From positions 29,146 to 93,145 of the forward strand of contig DASXNV010000064.1 in NCBI GenBank assembly GCA_036494815.1: 64,000 bases of DNA. Direction: 5' to 3'. Shown piece after piece: positions 1-10,250 of this stretch (position 1 is its first letter; every line of letters starts with the position of its first letter). The DNA is from Poindextera sp036494815. Lineage in GTDB: Bacteria > Pseudomonadota > Alphaproteobacteria > Caulobacterales > Caulobacteraceae. The notes beneath the pieces are model-generated. The model was given only the letters and a program-made list of their open reading frames with translations. It was not told the origin of the DNA and did no database searches. The translations under genes and the position numbers were made by a program.

Positions 1-1345
1 TGGCCTTGCAGTGGCTGAACTCGCGAAAGCCATCGACGCCGTGATAGCTGCCCATGCCCGCCGGCCCGACCCCGCCGAACGGCAGATCCTCCTGAGCCAC
101 GTGAAAGACCACGTCATTGATCGTGACTCCGCCTGAGGTGGTGCGGGCCAGAACCTGCTCGCGCTCGGCGTCGTCGTCCCCGAAATAGTAGAGCCCCAGC
201 GGCCGGTCGTGGGCGTTCACATAGTCGATCGCCTCGCCCACCGAGCCATAGGTCTTCACTGGCAGCACCGGCCCGAAGATCTCTTCCTGCATCACCTTCA
301 TGTCATCGGTGGGGTCGATGATCAGGGTCGGCGCGATCTTGCGGTGTTCCTGCTGGGTGAGATCTTCGCCGTCGGGCTTCATCTCAATCACCCGCGCGCC
401 TTTGGCCCGGGCGTCGTCCACATAGCCCATGATGCGGTCAAAGTGCCGTTGGGCGATGATGGCGGTGTAGTCGGGATTGTCCTTGAGGGTCGGGAACATC
501 TTGTTCACCGCCCCCTGGGCCTCGGCGATGAACCCCTCCAACTTGTCGCTGGGGGTCAAGACATAGTCTGGGGCCAGGCAGATTTGGCCGGCGTTGAGGG
601 TCTTGCCGTTCATGATCCGCGCCGCAGCCACGCCCATATCGGCCGACTTGCCGATGATCACCGGGCTCTTGCCGCCCAGCTCCAGGGTCAAAGGCACCAG
701 GTTCTCGGCCGCCGCCCTCATCACGTGCCGCGCCACGCCCGTGGCGCCGGTGAAGATTAAGTGATCGAAGGCGAGGCCCGCAAAGGCCTGGCCTATCTCC
801 GGCCCGCCGGTGATCACGGCGATCTCCTCGTCGGAAAAGGCGCCGCCGAACAGGGTGGCCATCAGATCCGAGGTCGCTGGGGTATATTCAGATGGCTTGA
901 TCATGGCCCGATTGCCGGCCGCCAGGATCCCGGCCACGGGCGCGAAGGTCAGGTTGACCGGAAAGTTCCAGGGGCTGATCACACCCACCACGCCCTTGGG
1001 CTGGAAGCGGACCTCGGCCTTGGCGCCAAAGAGACCCAAAATCGGCGGCGAAGTCTTCCGCTTTTCCGGCCTCATCCATTTGCGCAAATTGTCGCGGGCA
1101 TGTTTCAGCGGACCGATCGAGGCGGCCACGTCTGTGAAAGCGGTGGCCTCGCGGGAGCGCGAACCGAAGTCCGTGTTCAGCGCGTCCTCGATCTCGATCC
1201 GGTGCTCGACCAGCAGGCCGATGCAGCGGTCGAGGCGTTCGATCCGTTTTTCCGCCGAGGGCACACCGTCGCGAAGATGAGCGGCCTTCTGTTTGGCCAG
1301 CAAGGCTTTCATCGAATTTTCGTCGTGGCCGACGGTCGCGGTCAT
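1..1345 (-). CDS. Coniferyl-type aldehyde dehydrogenase (C-terminus cut by window edge)
   Basis: NAD(P)-dependent aldehyde dehydrogenase that oxidises an aldehyde to its acid. The overall sequence resembles the coniferyl aldehyde dehydrogenase branch of the superfamily. About 448 residues are visible, starting at the ATG at 1345. The motif ELGGKSP carries the general-base Glu222, and NAGQICLAP carries the nucleophile Cys256, 34 residues later as usual. The substrate-site motif SPWNFPVN and a late segment PFGGVGPAGMGSYHG also fit the family. The reading frame stays open to base 1, so only the last few tens of residues are missing. The gene is divergent from the diguanylate cyclase. The natural substrate cannot be fixed from sequence. 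Confidence 0.88.
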   Translation of the reverse strand, partial: MTATVGHDENSMKALLAKQKAAHLRDGVPSAEKRIERLDRCIGLLVEHRIEIEDALNTDFGSRSREATAFTDVAASIGPLKHARDNLRKWMRPEKRKTSPPILGLFGAKAEVRFQPKGVVGVISPWNFPVNLTFAPVAGILAAGNRAMIKPSEYTPATSDLMATLFGGAFSDEEIAVITGGPEIGQAFAGLAFDHLIFTGATGVARHVMRAAAENLVPLTLELGGKSPVIIGKSADMGVAAARIMNGKTLNAGQICLAPDYVLTPSDKLEGFIAEAQGAVNKMFPTLKDNPDYTAIIAQRHFDRIMGYVDDARAKGARVIEMKPDGEDLTQQEHRKIAPTLIIDPTDDMKVMQEEIFGPVLPVKTYGSVGEAIDYVNAHDRPLGLYYFGDDDAEREQVLARTTSGGVTINDVVFHVAQEDLPFGGVGPAGMGSYHGVDGFREFSHCKA

Positions 1346-1575
1346 GGATCGGAAACCTCCCAGGGCCACACTGACGGTGGCGTCAAGATCGCACCATGTG
1401 GCCAAGTCCGGCGGCGGACAAGATCACCCTAGGTCAAGCCACCCCAGCTCCATGCCCGATTCAGATTTCACAGGTCTTTCAGGCTCAGCTTTAACCCGCT
1501 GTTTCATTCTCTCTCGTAGCGTGAATGGGAGTGGATCGCCGAATGCGGTCCCACTAAGTGACTGGGGAAGACTGA

Positions 1576-2649
1576 ATGTCTGCTGGCGTCGAAAGCACCC
1601 TACGCGGGCCTAACGCCTATGACCTTGCGCGCAAGGTCTTGGTGGATATGGAACACCGGCAGATCTGGCCGACCGCGCTGAACTACGAGCTGTGGCTGCA
1701 CTTTGTCGCCAATCCCGACGGCGCCCTCGCCCAGGAAATCCAGCGGCTGTTGTCATCCGGCGAAGTGATTACTGAAAACGTCAGCGAGCAGCTGGCCGCC
1801 GCGTTCCTGCCCAAGGCCCGCCTCAACGACCAGATCCGCGACGCTGGCGATCAGCTGAACAAGGAACTGACCGCCGTCGCCCAGGCGATCAAGCAGGCGC
1901 AGCGCTCCAGCGAGCAATACGGCCATACACTGGCCGGCGCCGGCCGCACCCTTGAGGAAGACGCCGCCCCCGAGACGCTCAAGCGCCTCATCGAGACCCT
2001 GACCGGCGCCACCAAGCGCGTGCAGCGCGAGAACAAATCCCTGGCCAAGCGGCTGGACGAATCCACCGCCGAGGTCGGCCGCCTGCGCGAACACCTGGAG
2101 CAGGTGCGCCGCGACGCCACCACCGACGCCCTGACCAACCTGGCCAACCGCAAGGCCTTTGATGACGAACTGATGCGCGCCTGCGCCGAGGCCACGGAAA
2201 AGTCCGAGCCCTTGGCCCTGGCGGTGATCGATATCGACCACTTCAAGCGCTTCAACGACACCTGGGGCCACCAGACCGGCGATCAAGTGATCCGCTACGT
2301 CTCCAGCGTGATCGGCCGCATGGCCCCGCCGCCCCGCTTCGCCGCCCGCTATGGCGGCGAGGAATTCGCCATGATCTTCCCCAGCGAACGCGCCGCCGAC
2401 GTCCTGGCGACCCTGGAGGAGATCCGCGAGGAAGTGTCATCCCGCGCCCTCAAGCGCCGCTCGACCAACGAGGATCTGGGCGCCATCACCGTTTCGGCGG
2501 GTGTGGCCGAGCTGAAATTCGGCGAAAAGATCGAAACCCTGATCGACCGCGCCGACCAGGCGCTCTACGCTTCCAAGCGCACCGGCCGCAACCGCGTCAC
2601 CACCGACGGCGACGTCATTCCACCGGCGGCGAACGCGGCGGCGGCTTAG
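1576..2649 (+). CDS. Diguanylate cyclase (GGDEF domain)
   Basis: Makes cyclic di-GMP from two GTP. The 357-residue soluble protein has an alpha-helical N-terminal half (about residues 1-170) with a predicted coiled coil at about 100-180, then a GGDEF domain. The active-site motif YGGEEF is at 259-264, and DALTNLANRKAFDD marks the domain start. The canonical inhibitory I-site RxxD, expected just before the active-site loop, is absent: the equivalent positions read PPPRFAAR. Feedback inhibition through that site is therefore unlikely. No membrane segment or known sensory domain is visible. A GGGGAAG element lies upstream of the ATG. Confidence 0.9.
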   Translation: MSAGVESTLRGPNAYDLARKVLVDMEHRQIWPTALNYELWLHFVANPDGALAQEIQRLLSSGEVITENVSEQLAAAFLPKARLNDQIRDAGDQLNKELTAVAQAIKQAQRSSEQYGHTLAGAGRTLEEDAAPETLKRLIETLTGATKRVQRENKSLAKRLDESTAEVGRLREHLEQVRRDATTDALTNLANRKAFDDELMRACAEATEKSEPLALAVIDIDHFKRFNDTWGHQTGDQVIRYVSSVIGRMAPPPRFAARYGGEEFAMIFPSERAADVLATLEEIREEVSSRALKRRSTNEDLGAITVSAGVAELKFGEKIETLIDRADQALYASKRTGRNRVTTDGDVIPPAANAAAA

Positions 2650-2665
2650 AGCGCCGTTACAGGCC

Positions 2666-3061
2666 CTATTCCGCTGCTGTCGCCGGCACGATGGTGACGC
2701 TCTCGCCACAGCCGCAGGCGTCAGTTTCGTTGGGATTGTGGAACACGAACTTGGCCGACAGGCGCGAGGTCTCGTAGTCGATCTGGGAGCCGATCAGGAA
2801 CAGGATGGCCTTGGGTTCGATCAGGATCCTGACGCCCTTGTCCTCGACCACCTCGTCCATCGGATCGGCGCTCTCGGCATATTCCAGGACGTATTCCTGG
2901 CCGGCGCAGCCGCCGTTCTTCACCCCCACGCGCAAGCCGGCATAGGGCTTTTCCGCCCGATCCATGATTTCGCGCACCCGTTCGGCGGCGGCGTCGGTCA
3001 GGGTCACCACCTTGGGGCGCGGGCGACGGACGCGGGGTTGAACGATCGGATCCGTGGTCAT
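2666..3061 (-). CDS. sufA: SufA/IscA-type iron-sulfur carrier
   Basis: HesB/IscA-family A-type carrier that receives Fe-S clusters from the SUF scaffold and passes them to apoproteins. The 131-residue protein has the three conserved cysteines: one in KNGGCAGQEY and two in the C-terminal DACGCGES. The ATG at 3061 is preferred over an upstream in-frame start because it overlaps the stop codon of the preceding sufT gene by one base, implying translational coupling. It is the last gene of the leftward suf operon and ends 16 bases from the convergent diguanylate cyclase gene. Confidence 0.93.
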   Translation of the reverse strand: MTTDPIVQPRVRRPRPKVVTLTDAAAERVREIMDRAEKPYAGLRVGVKNGGCAGQEYVLEYAESADPMDEVVEDKGVRILIEPKAILFLIGSQIDYETSRLSAKFVFHNPNETDACGCGESVTIVPATAAE

Positions 3062-3435
3062 CAGAACATGTTCAATTGCAGCTTGGCCTCGTCCGACATC
3101 CGCGAGGGGTCCCACGGCGGATCGAACACCAGATTGACGTCACAGGACTTGATGCCGTCGATGGTCAGCACCGCATCGCGCACCCAGTCCGGCATCTCGC
3201 CAGCCACGGGGCAGCCTGGAGCGGTCAGGGTCATGTCGATAGCCACGTCCTTGCTGTCCGAAACGTCGACCTTGTAGATCAGGCCGAGCTCGTAGATGTC
3301 CACCGGGATCTCCGGGTCAAAGACGGTCTTCAGCTTTTCGATCAGCTGGTCGGTCACGGCGTCGAGCTCCACCTGGCTGAGGGCGGTGGCTTCGATCTGC
3401 GGGGCGCTGCTGGCGTCGTCCATGGGCGGGGTCAA
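3061..3435 (-). CDS. sufT: SufT / MIP18 (DUF59) Fe-S assembly protein
   Basis: 124-residue MIP18-family protein of the SufT type, an Fe-S maturation factor commonly encoded in suf operons. The typical core is visible: DPEIPVDIYELGLIYKV followed by LTAPGCPVAGEMPDWV with the conserved cysteine, and a C-terminal VNLVFDPPWDPSRMSDEAK. It lies between sufS (2-base gap) and sufA (1-base overlap). The exact client proteins are not known from sequence. Confidence 0.9.
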   Translation of the reverse strand: MTPPMDDASSAPQIEATALSQVELDAVTDQLIEKLKTVFDPEIPVDIYELGLIYKVDVSDSKDVAIDMTLTAPGCPVAGEMPDWVRDAVLTIDGIKSCDVNLVFDPPWDPSRMSDEAKLQLNMF

Positions 3436-3437
3436 CT

Positions 3438-4655
3438 CTAAGCGAAAAAGGTTTGCACCTTGGCGAGGGCGTCGGCGAATGCGTCGGCCTCTTCCAAGGT
3501 ATTATATAGGGCGAAGGATGCGCGCGCGCTCGAAGTAAGGCCGAAACGTCGCATCAAGGGCTCGGCGCAATGGGTTCCGGCCCGTACGGCTATGCCATAG
3601 CGGTCCAGAAGCTGGGCCACGTCATGGGCGTGAGCGCCCTCGACGGTGAAGGAGAAGATCGCCCCCTTGCCCGGCGCGGTCCCAATCTCGCGAAGCCAGT
3701 TGGCCCCGTTCAGGCGGATCTTGACCCGGTCATACAGCGCCCGCTCGTGGGCGGCGACGGCATCGCGGTCCAAGGTCCGCAGCCAGTCGATGGCGGCGCC
3801 AAGGCCGATGGCCTCCAAGATCGCAGGGGTGCCGGCCTCGAACCGGTGCGGCGGGTCGGCATAGGTGACAGTGTCCAGGGTGACTGTGCCGATCATCTCT
3901 CCGCCCCCCTGATAGGGCGGCAGGGCGGCCAGACGGTCGGCCTTGCCATAGAGCACGCCGATGCCGGTGGGGCCGTACAGCTTGTGGCTGGAGAAGGCGT
4001 AGAAATCCACGTCCAGGGCCTGGACGTCGACGCTGGTGTGAACAATGGCCTGGCAGCCGTCCAGCAACACCGGAACCCCTGCGGCGTGGGCGATAGCCAC
4101 CAGTTCGGCTGCGGGATTGATGGTGCCCAGCACATTGGACATATGGCTGAGGGCGACCATGCGGGTCCTGGGACCCAGCAGGCCGCGATAGGCCTCCAGA
4201 TCCAGCAGCCCTTCGTCAGTGACCGGCACGAAGCGCAGGACCACGCCCAGTCGCTCGCGCAGAAAATGCCACGGCACGATATTGGCGTGGTGCTCCATCA
4301 CCGACAGCACGATCTCGTCGCCGGCGGTCAGCGACAGGCCGAAGGACGAAGCGACCAGGTTGATGGCCTCGGTGGCGCTCTTGGTGAAGACGATCTCGTC
4401 GACGCTGGCGGCGTTCAGCAGCCCGCGCACGCTCTCGCGAGCCTGTTCGTAGGCCTCGGTGGTTTCGTTGGCCAGGGTATGCAGGCCGCGATGGACATTG
4501 GCGTAGGACTGCTCCATCGCCCGGCTCATGGCGTCGATCACCGCGCGCGGCTTTTGCGCCGAGGCCCCGCTGTCGAGATAGATCAGCGGCTGGCCGTTCA
4601 CCTCCCGCTTCAGGATCGGAAACTGCTCGCGGGCCTTTTGAACGTCGAAAGTCAT
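3438..4655 (-). CDS. sufS: SufS-type cysteine desulfurase
   Basis: PLP-dependent group II cysteine desulfurase that removes sulfur from L-cysteine for the SufBCD scaffold. It has 405 residues, the normal length. The PLP lysine lies in SSHKLYGPTGIG and the persulfide-carrying cysteine in RAGTHCAEPL near the C-terminus. The start overlaps the end of sufD by four bases (ATGA). No SufE or SufU partner is encoded in this window. A second, group I desulfurase gene sits at the head of the same operon. Confidence 0.95.
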   Translation of the reverse strand: MTFDVQKAREQFPILKREVNGQPLIYLDSGASAQKPRAVIDAMSRAMEQSYANVHRGLHTLANETTEAYEQARESVRGLLNAASVDEIVFTKSATEAINLVASSFGLSLTAGDEIVLSVMEHHANIVPWHFLRERLGVVLRFVPVTDEGLLDLEAYRGLLGPRTRMVALSHMSNVLGTINPAAELVAIAHAAGVPVLLDGCQAIVHTSVDVQALDVDFYAFSSHKLYGPTGIGVLYGKADRLAALPPYQGGGEMIGTVTLDTVTYADPPHRFEAGTPAILEAIGLGAAIDWLRTLDRDAVAAHERALYDRVKIRLNGANWLREIGTAPGKGAIFSFTVEGAHAHDVAQLLDRYGIAVRAGTHCAEPLMRRFGLTSSARASFALYNTLEEADAFADALAKVQTFFA

Positions 4656-5701
4656 GAGCCGGCCCTCAGCCGCTCTGCCACCCAGGCGCGGGCCACATCC
4701 CGCGCGCCCTCATGTTCGATCCGGTCGACCACTTCGCCGACAAAGGCTTCGGTCAGCATGGCGCGGGCCTCGGCCTCTGGGATGCCGCGCTGCTGCGCAT
4801 AGAACAGGGCCTGTTCATCGATCGCGCCGACCGTATTGCCGTGGGCGCAGGAGACGTCGTCGGCATAGATCTCCAGCTCTGGCTTGGCGTCGACCTCGGC
4901 CCGATCCGAAAGGATCAGGGCGTGGTGGCCCATGCGCGCGTCGGTGCGGTCGGCGCCCTTGGAGACGACGATCCGCCCCTGGAACACCGCCCTCGCCTGG
5001 CCACGCACCGCGCCCTTGGTCAGCTGCCGGGTGGTCCCCTCGACCCCGGCATGGTTGACAGCTGTGGTCAGGTCGGCATGGGCCGTGGTGTCCAACAGAT
5101 AGATTCCATCCAGGCGCAGGTCCGCGCCGCCGCCGGGATGACGCACGCGGGTCTCATGACGCTGGCGCTTGGCGCCGCGGGTCAGCACGGTCTGGGCGAA
5201 GACCGCGTGGGCGGCCAGATCGACGCTGGCCTGGCTGATAGCGACGGCGTCGGCGGCTTCATCGACCAAGACGATCCGCTCCAGCCGAGCGCCCTCGCCC
5301 AGGTGAATGTCCAGGCTGACGTCGGCCACATAGCCTTCGCCCAGGCCCTCATAGGTCTCCAGCAATACCAGCTTCGCGCCGGGCTTCAGGGTCAGGGACC
5401 AGGCCGAACGGTGCGCCGTTCCCTGAGCCGCCGAGACGAAGCGCAGGGCGATCGGCCCCGCCTGCGCAGGCTCGACGGTCAGGGCGTCCGAGCCGCCCAG
5501 ACGGCGCCCGTTGAGGAACAGGATCTCTTCCGCCGCCTGGTCCCCGAACGGTCCGGGCCGCAATCCGGCCGCATCGCCCGGCGGCGAGGCCGGCGGCAAG
5601 GTGCGGATCAGGCCACGAAGATCCGTCCAGCGCCAGTCCTCGTCCCTACGGCTGGGCAGTTCGGTCAGGTCGCCGGTGGCGAGCGCGCTGGCGAGGCTCA
5701 T
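4652..5701 (-). CDS. sufD: SufD, Fe-S scaffold complex subunit
   Basis: 349-residue member of the SufB/SufD beta-helix family and partner of SufB and SufC in the SufBC2D scaffold. The C-terminal hallmark is present: AEVDAKPELEIYADDVSCAHG followed by AIDEQALFYAQQRGIPEAEA. The N-terminal part is divergent, as usual for SufD. Its ATG overlaps the sufC stop by one base and its stop overlaps the sufS start by four bases, so sufC, sufD and sufS are translationally coupled. Confidence 0.95.
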   Translation of the reverse strand: MSLASALATGDLTELPSRRDEDWRWTDLRGLIRTLPPASPPGDAAGLRPGPFGDQAAEEILFLNGRRLGGSDALTVEPAQAGPIALRFVSAAQGTAHRSAWSLTLKPGAKLVLLETYEGLGEGYVADVSLDIHLGEGARLERIVLVDEAADAVAISQASVDLAAHAVFAQTVLTRGAKRQRHETRVRHPGGGADLRLDGIYLLDTTAHADLTTAVNHAGVEGTTRQLTKGAVRGQARAVFQGRIVVSKGADRTDARMGHHALILSDRAEVDAKPELEIYADDVSCAHGNTVGAIDEQALFYAQQRGIPEAEARAMLTEAFVGEVVDRIEHEGARDVARAWVAERLRAGS

Positions 5702-6450
5702 CAGGCGGCCTCGTGCGCATACTTGTCGTAGCCTTCGCGCTCCAACTCATGCGCCAGCTCCGGCCCGCCCGAGGCGGCGATGCGGCCGGCGGCCAGCACG
5801 TGCACCCGGTCCGGGCGGATATAGTCAAGCAGGCGCTGATAGTGGGTGATCACCAGCATCGAACGGTCTGGCGCGCGCATGGCGTTGACCCCTTCAGACA
5901 CGATGCGCAGGGCGTCGATATCCAGGCCGGAATCGGTCTCGTCGAGGATCAGGAAGCGCGGCGAAAGCATCGCCATTTGAAAGATTTCCATCCGCTTCTT
6001 CTCTCCGCCTGAGAAGCCGACATTGAGCGGCCGCTTGAGCATCTCGAAGTCGATCTTCAGCGACGCCGCCTTCGCGCGAGCCAGCTTCAGAAAAGCCGGC
6101 GCGGTGACCTCGTCCTCACCGCGCGCCTTGCGCTGGGCGTTGAGTGCGGTGCGGATGAAAGTCAGGCCGGGCACGCCCGGGATCTCCAACGGATACTGGA
6201 ATGACAGGAACACGCCCCTGGCCGCCCGTTCGCTGGGGTTCAAGGCCAAGAGGTCCTCACCGTCCAGGCTGACCGAACCCTCGGTCACCTCATAGCCCGG
6301 CCGCCCGGTCAGGGCGTAGGACAGGGTCGACTTGCCGGCCCCGTTCGGTCCCATGATGGCGTGGACCTCGCCCGCGGGGACGCTCAGGGACAAGCCCTTG
6401 ATGATCTCGGCGTCGCCGACTCGGGCGTGGAGATTATTAATGGAAAGCAT
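5701..6450 (-). CDS. sufC: SufC, Fe-S assembly ATPase
   Basis: ABC-type ATPase of the SufBC2D complex. The 249-residue protein has the Walker A motif GPNGAGKST at about 34-42, the SufC-type signature FSGGEKKRMEI, and Walker B LILDETDSGLD. There is no transmembrane segment, as expected for a cytosolic subunit. It is separated from the upstream VOC gene by about 170 bases that hold a dispersed repeat (6473-6610), so here the operon is not tightly packed. Confidence 0.96.
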   Translation of the reverse strand: MLSINNLHARVGDAEIIKGLSLSVPAGEVHAIMGPNGAGKSTLSYALTGRPGYEVTEGSVSLDGEDLLALNPSERAARGVFLSFQYPLEIPGVPGLTFIRTALNAQRKARGEDEVTAPAFLKLARAKAASLKIDFEMLKRPLNVGFSGGEKKRMEIFQMAMLSPRFLILDETDSGLDIDALRIVSEGVNAMRAPDRSMLVITHYQRLLDYIRPDRVHVLAAGRIAASGGPELAHELEREGYDKYAHEAA

Positions 6451-6472
6451 TGTTTATATTCTCACTTTATCT

Positions 6473-6610
6473 CGTCATGGCCGGGCTCGTTCCGGCCATC
6501 CATGCCGTGAACGAACGGGCGAGCTCGTGGGCGTGGGATTCATTCTGAGAGCTGGCGGCGGTGATGCCTTCACGGCGTGGATCGTCGGGACAAGCCCGAC
6601 GATGACGGTG
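6473..6610. repeat. 138-bp dispersed intergenic repeat, copy 1
   Basis: This stretch and 33715-33852 are the same length and share blocks in the same order: a GGCCGG palindrome near the left end, the identical block CATGCCGTGAACGAACGGGC, then GGGATTCAT, and a right-end GATCG hairpin followed by CGATGACGG. The copies diverge elsewhere but keep hairpin-forming ends. No open frame is shared. It resembles a non-autonomous or REP-like element of alphaproteobacterial intergenic DNA. Here it lies inside the suf operon, between the VOC gene and sufC. Confidence 0.6.
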
Positions 6611-6621
6611 GTGGGGGGACA

Positions 6622-6992
6622 TCATGCACCCACCTCCAACGGCGTCAAAAATTCCAGCCGGTTGCCGAACGGGTCATAGATGAAGACCCGCTCGTGTCCT
6701 GGCAGATCGCCATCATCCTTGACCTCATAGCCGGCGGCGCGGGCGCGAGCGGCCAGGTCGTGGACGTCCGCTACGCGAAAACCCACATGCGCCTTACGGG
6801 CAGGCGTAAACGGCGTCTCGACACCCAGATGCACCTTCACCGCCGCGCTCTCGAACCAGGCGCCGCCCCGCTTAGCCAGTTCCGGCGGCTTGGGCTGTTC
6901 GGGCAGGCCGAGCAGCGCGCCGTAGAATGCCCGCGCCTTATCCTCTTCACCCGCTGGCATGGCCAGCTGCACATGATCGATGACCTGCAGCG

Positions 6993-6996
<4 letters not shown>
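6622..6996 (-). CDS. VOC (glyoxalase/bleomycin-resistance fold) protein
   Basis: 124-residue single vicinal-oxygen-chelate domain protein. Recognisable features are the opening VIDHVQLAMP with the first metal-ligand histidine, KVHLGVETPFTPARKAHVGF in the middle, and the C-terminal IYDPFGNRLEFLTP typical of the fold. The substrate is unknown. Its ATG overlaps the sufB stop by four bases, so it is translated as part of the suf operon even though VOC proteins are not core Suf components. It may be a passenger or handle a reactive small molecule. Confidence 0.8.
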
Positions 6997-8459
<1,463 letters not shown>

Positions 8460-8471
8460 AATCGATATTCC

Positions 8472-9629
8472 CTAAGCGGCCGACGCGCGACGACGCGCGC
8501 GAAAACGTTCGTGAATGGCGAGCCAGACCTCGGCGAACCGAGTCCAGTCGTCGGATGTGGTGGCCCAGCCGCTGCTGACGCGCAGGGCGTTTCCGGCAAG
8601 CTGGCCGTAGCCCATGGCCAACAGCACCTGGCTGGCTGTGACCTTGCCGGAGGAGCAGGCGGATCCGGCGCTGACCATCACCCCCTCCAGATCCATGGCG
8701 ATGACCTGACGCTCGGATTCGAAGCCTGCGGCGGCGAAGTTGAGCACGCTGGGCAGGCGCGGCGCGTCCGTGCCGAACACCTGGATCTCCTCGTCATCTC
8801 GGGTCAGGGCGATCTCGGCGGCGTCGCGCCAGGCAGCCTGGCCGCTGAAATTCGGCAGATCGCGCAGGGCGGCCACGGCGGCGGCGCCAAAGCCGGCGAT
8901 GCCGGAGACGTTCTCGGTGCCCGCGCGGCGGCCACGCTCCTGGCCGCCCCCATGCAGGCGACGCGACAAGGTGGCCCGGGTTCCAGCGACCAGTGCGCCA
9001 GCGCCGTGCGGCCCGCCCAGCTTATGTGCTGAGAGCGTTAGGGTGTCGGCGCCGATCAGGGTGAAATCCACCGGAATCTTTCCCGCCGCCTGGACCGCGT
9101 CCACGTGAAGCCAGCCGTCGGCCGCCCGCACTAGCGCCGCGGCCTCGGTGGTGGACTGGATCACGCCGGTTTCGCTATTGGCCAGGGAAACAGCGACAAA
9201 CGGGCGGCCATATTCGGCCGGCCAGGACTTCAGGCGATCTTCCAGCCAGTTCAGATCGACCACGCCGCTGGACAGCACCGGCCAGCCCTCGACCATCAAG
9301 CCGTGGGCCATGGCGTTCTGCAGGGTGCTGGCGTGTTCGGCCAGGCCGACGATCGGCCGGCGACAACCGGCTGCGATGGCGCTGTCGATGGCCAGGGCGT
9401 TGGCTTCGGTGCCGCCGCTGGTGAAGGTGACCGAACCTTCCTTGACGCCCACAAGGCTCGCCACCTCGCCCCGGGCCCGCTCGACGGCGGCGCGGGCGGT
9501 ACGGCCGGCGGCATGCACCGAGGACGGGTTGCCGCCGATTGCCAGGGCGCAGGCGACCGCCTCCGCCGCCTCGGGCCTGACCGGAGCAGTGGCGTTATAG
9601 TCGAGATAAACAGAAGCCCGTGCGTTCAT
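8472..9629 (-). CDS. Cysteine desulfurase (IscS/NifS group I)
   Basis: 385-residue PLP-dependent cysteine desulfurase with the PLP lysine in LSAHKLGGPHGAG and the active cysteine in SAGSACSSGKV, the long-loop arrangement of group I enzymes. It is therefore distinct from the SufS at the other end of the operon. It begins with YLDYNATAPVRPEA, typical of NifS/IscS. The ATG overlaps the regulator stop by four bases. Two desulfurases in one suf operon behind an Rrf2 regulator is an arrangement I recall from other alphaproteobacteria. Confidence 0.93.
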   Translation of the reverse strand: MNARASVYLDYNATAPVRPEAAEAVACALAIGGNPSSVHAAGRTARAAVERARGEVASLVGVKEGSVTFTSGGTEANALAIDSAIAAGCRRPIVGLAEHASTLQNAMAHGLMVEGWPVLSSGVVDLNWLEDRLKSWPAEYGRPFVAVSLANSETGVIQSTTEAAALVRAADGWLHVDAVQAAGKIPVDFTLIGADTLTLSAHKLGGPHGAGALVAGTRATLSRRLHGGGQERGRRAGTENVSGIAGFGAAAVAALRDLPNFSGQAAWRDAAEIALTRDDEEIQVFGTDAPRLPSVLNFAAAGFESERQVIAMDLEGVMVSAGSACSSGKVTASQVLLAMGYGQLAGNALRVSSGWATTSDDWTRFAEVWLAIHERFRARRRASAA

Positions 9630-10069
9630 GCGGCCACCGCAGGTGCGGCCCGGCGCAACCGGCCTTCCAGCACATCCGCCAGGGAAACGCTGGACAGATA
9701 GCTATGGATCTGATGCCCGGTCTCTTCCCAAAGGTCGTGGGTCAGGCATTTGGCCCCGCCCTTCATGCACCCGCCGGCGGATCCGTGGCCCGAACAGCGC
9801 GTGGCCTTCAGCGGCTCATCCACCGCCATAACCACCTCGGCCACATTGGTCTCGGCCGCCTCGCGAGCCAACCGGTAGCCACCGCCTGGGCCGCGGCTGG
9901 ACACCACCAGGCCGCGCCGGCGCAGACGGGCGAAAAGCTGTTCCAGATAGGCCAGGGAAAGTTGCTGGCGTTCGGCGATCTCGGCCAGGGAGACGGCACG
10001 CTCGGCGCCGTGGCCAGCGAGGTCGGTCATCGCCATCACGGCATAACGACCTTTCGTGCTCAGTTGCAT
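9626..10069 (-). CDS. iscR: Rrf2/IscR-type Fe-S sensing repressor
   Basis: 147-residue Rrf2-family winged-helix regulator heading the suf operon. The N-terminus MQLSTKGRYAVMAM and the wing SSRGPGGGYRLAR are diagnostic. Cys92, Cys101 and Cys108 sit where IscR coordinates a [2Fe-2S] cluster, followed by CLTHDLWEE. The spacing is C-X8-C-X6-C rather than the C-X5-C-X5-C I recall for E. coli IscR. It probably represses its own operon when clusters are plentiful. A promoter with an overlapping palindrome lies upstream (10189-10229). Confidence 0.9.
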   Translation of the reverse strand: MQLSTKGRYAVMAMTDLAGHGAERAVSLAEIAERQQLSLAYLEQLFARLRRRGLVVSSRGPGGGYRLAREAAETNVAEVVMAVDEPLKATRCSGHGSAGGCMKGGAKCLTHDLWEETGHQIHSYLSSVSLADVLEGRLRRAAPAVAA

Positions 10070-10188
10070 GGCCGGGATCCTTGATCCGTCTCAGGTCGCT
10101 TCAGGGGCGTGTCAGAATTCGCGCGCATTAAACGCGGCCTGTGCTATGAACCGCGGCCTCGCGGCGGGCACGCCCCGTCCAGGGATTG

Positions 10189-10217
10189 GATTTAGGAAGA
10201 CCGAGCGCTGTGGTCAA
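10189..10217 (-). promoter_or_regulatory. Candidate sigma-70 promoter of the iscR-suf operon
   Basis: On the minus strand TTGACC (10217 to 10212) is followed after exactly 17 bases by TAAATC (10194 to 10189), giving a plausible -35/-10 pair. The predicted transcript would start near 10182, about 110 bases before the iscR ATG. This is pattern recognition only. Confidence 0.5.
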
Positions 10218-10229
10218 GTATTCTGACCA
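10211..10229. promoter_or_regulatory. Perfect inverted repeat, likely IscR operator
   Basis: TGGTCAAGTATTCTGACCA is a perfect 6-bp inverted repeat (TGGTCA/TGACCA) around a 7-base centre. It overlaps the -35 element of the candidate suf promoter and lies 21 bases upstream of the divergent hydrolase ATG. The position suggests autoregulation by the adjacent Rrf2 regulator. The link to IscR is an inference. Confidence 0.45.
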
Positions 10230-10250
10230 AGGCTCGCGCCAGGAGGTTTC

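Noticed and set aside
209..1432. Long forward-strand open frames opposite the aldehyde dehydrogenase
   Set aside because: They are antisense to a clear enzyme with its active-site residues and encode His/Gly-rich, unconserved sequence typical of GC-rich shadow frames.
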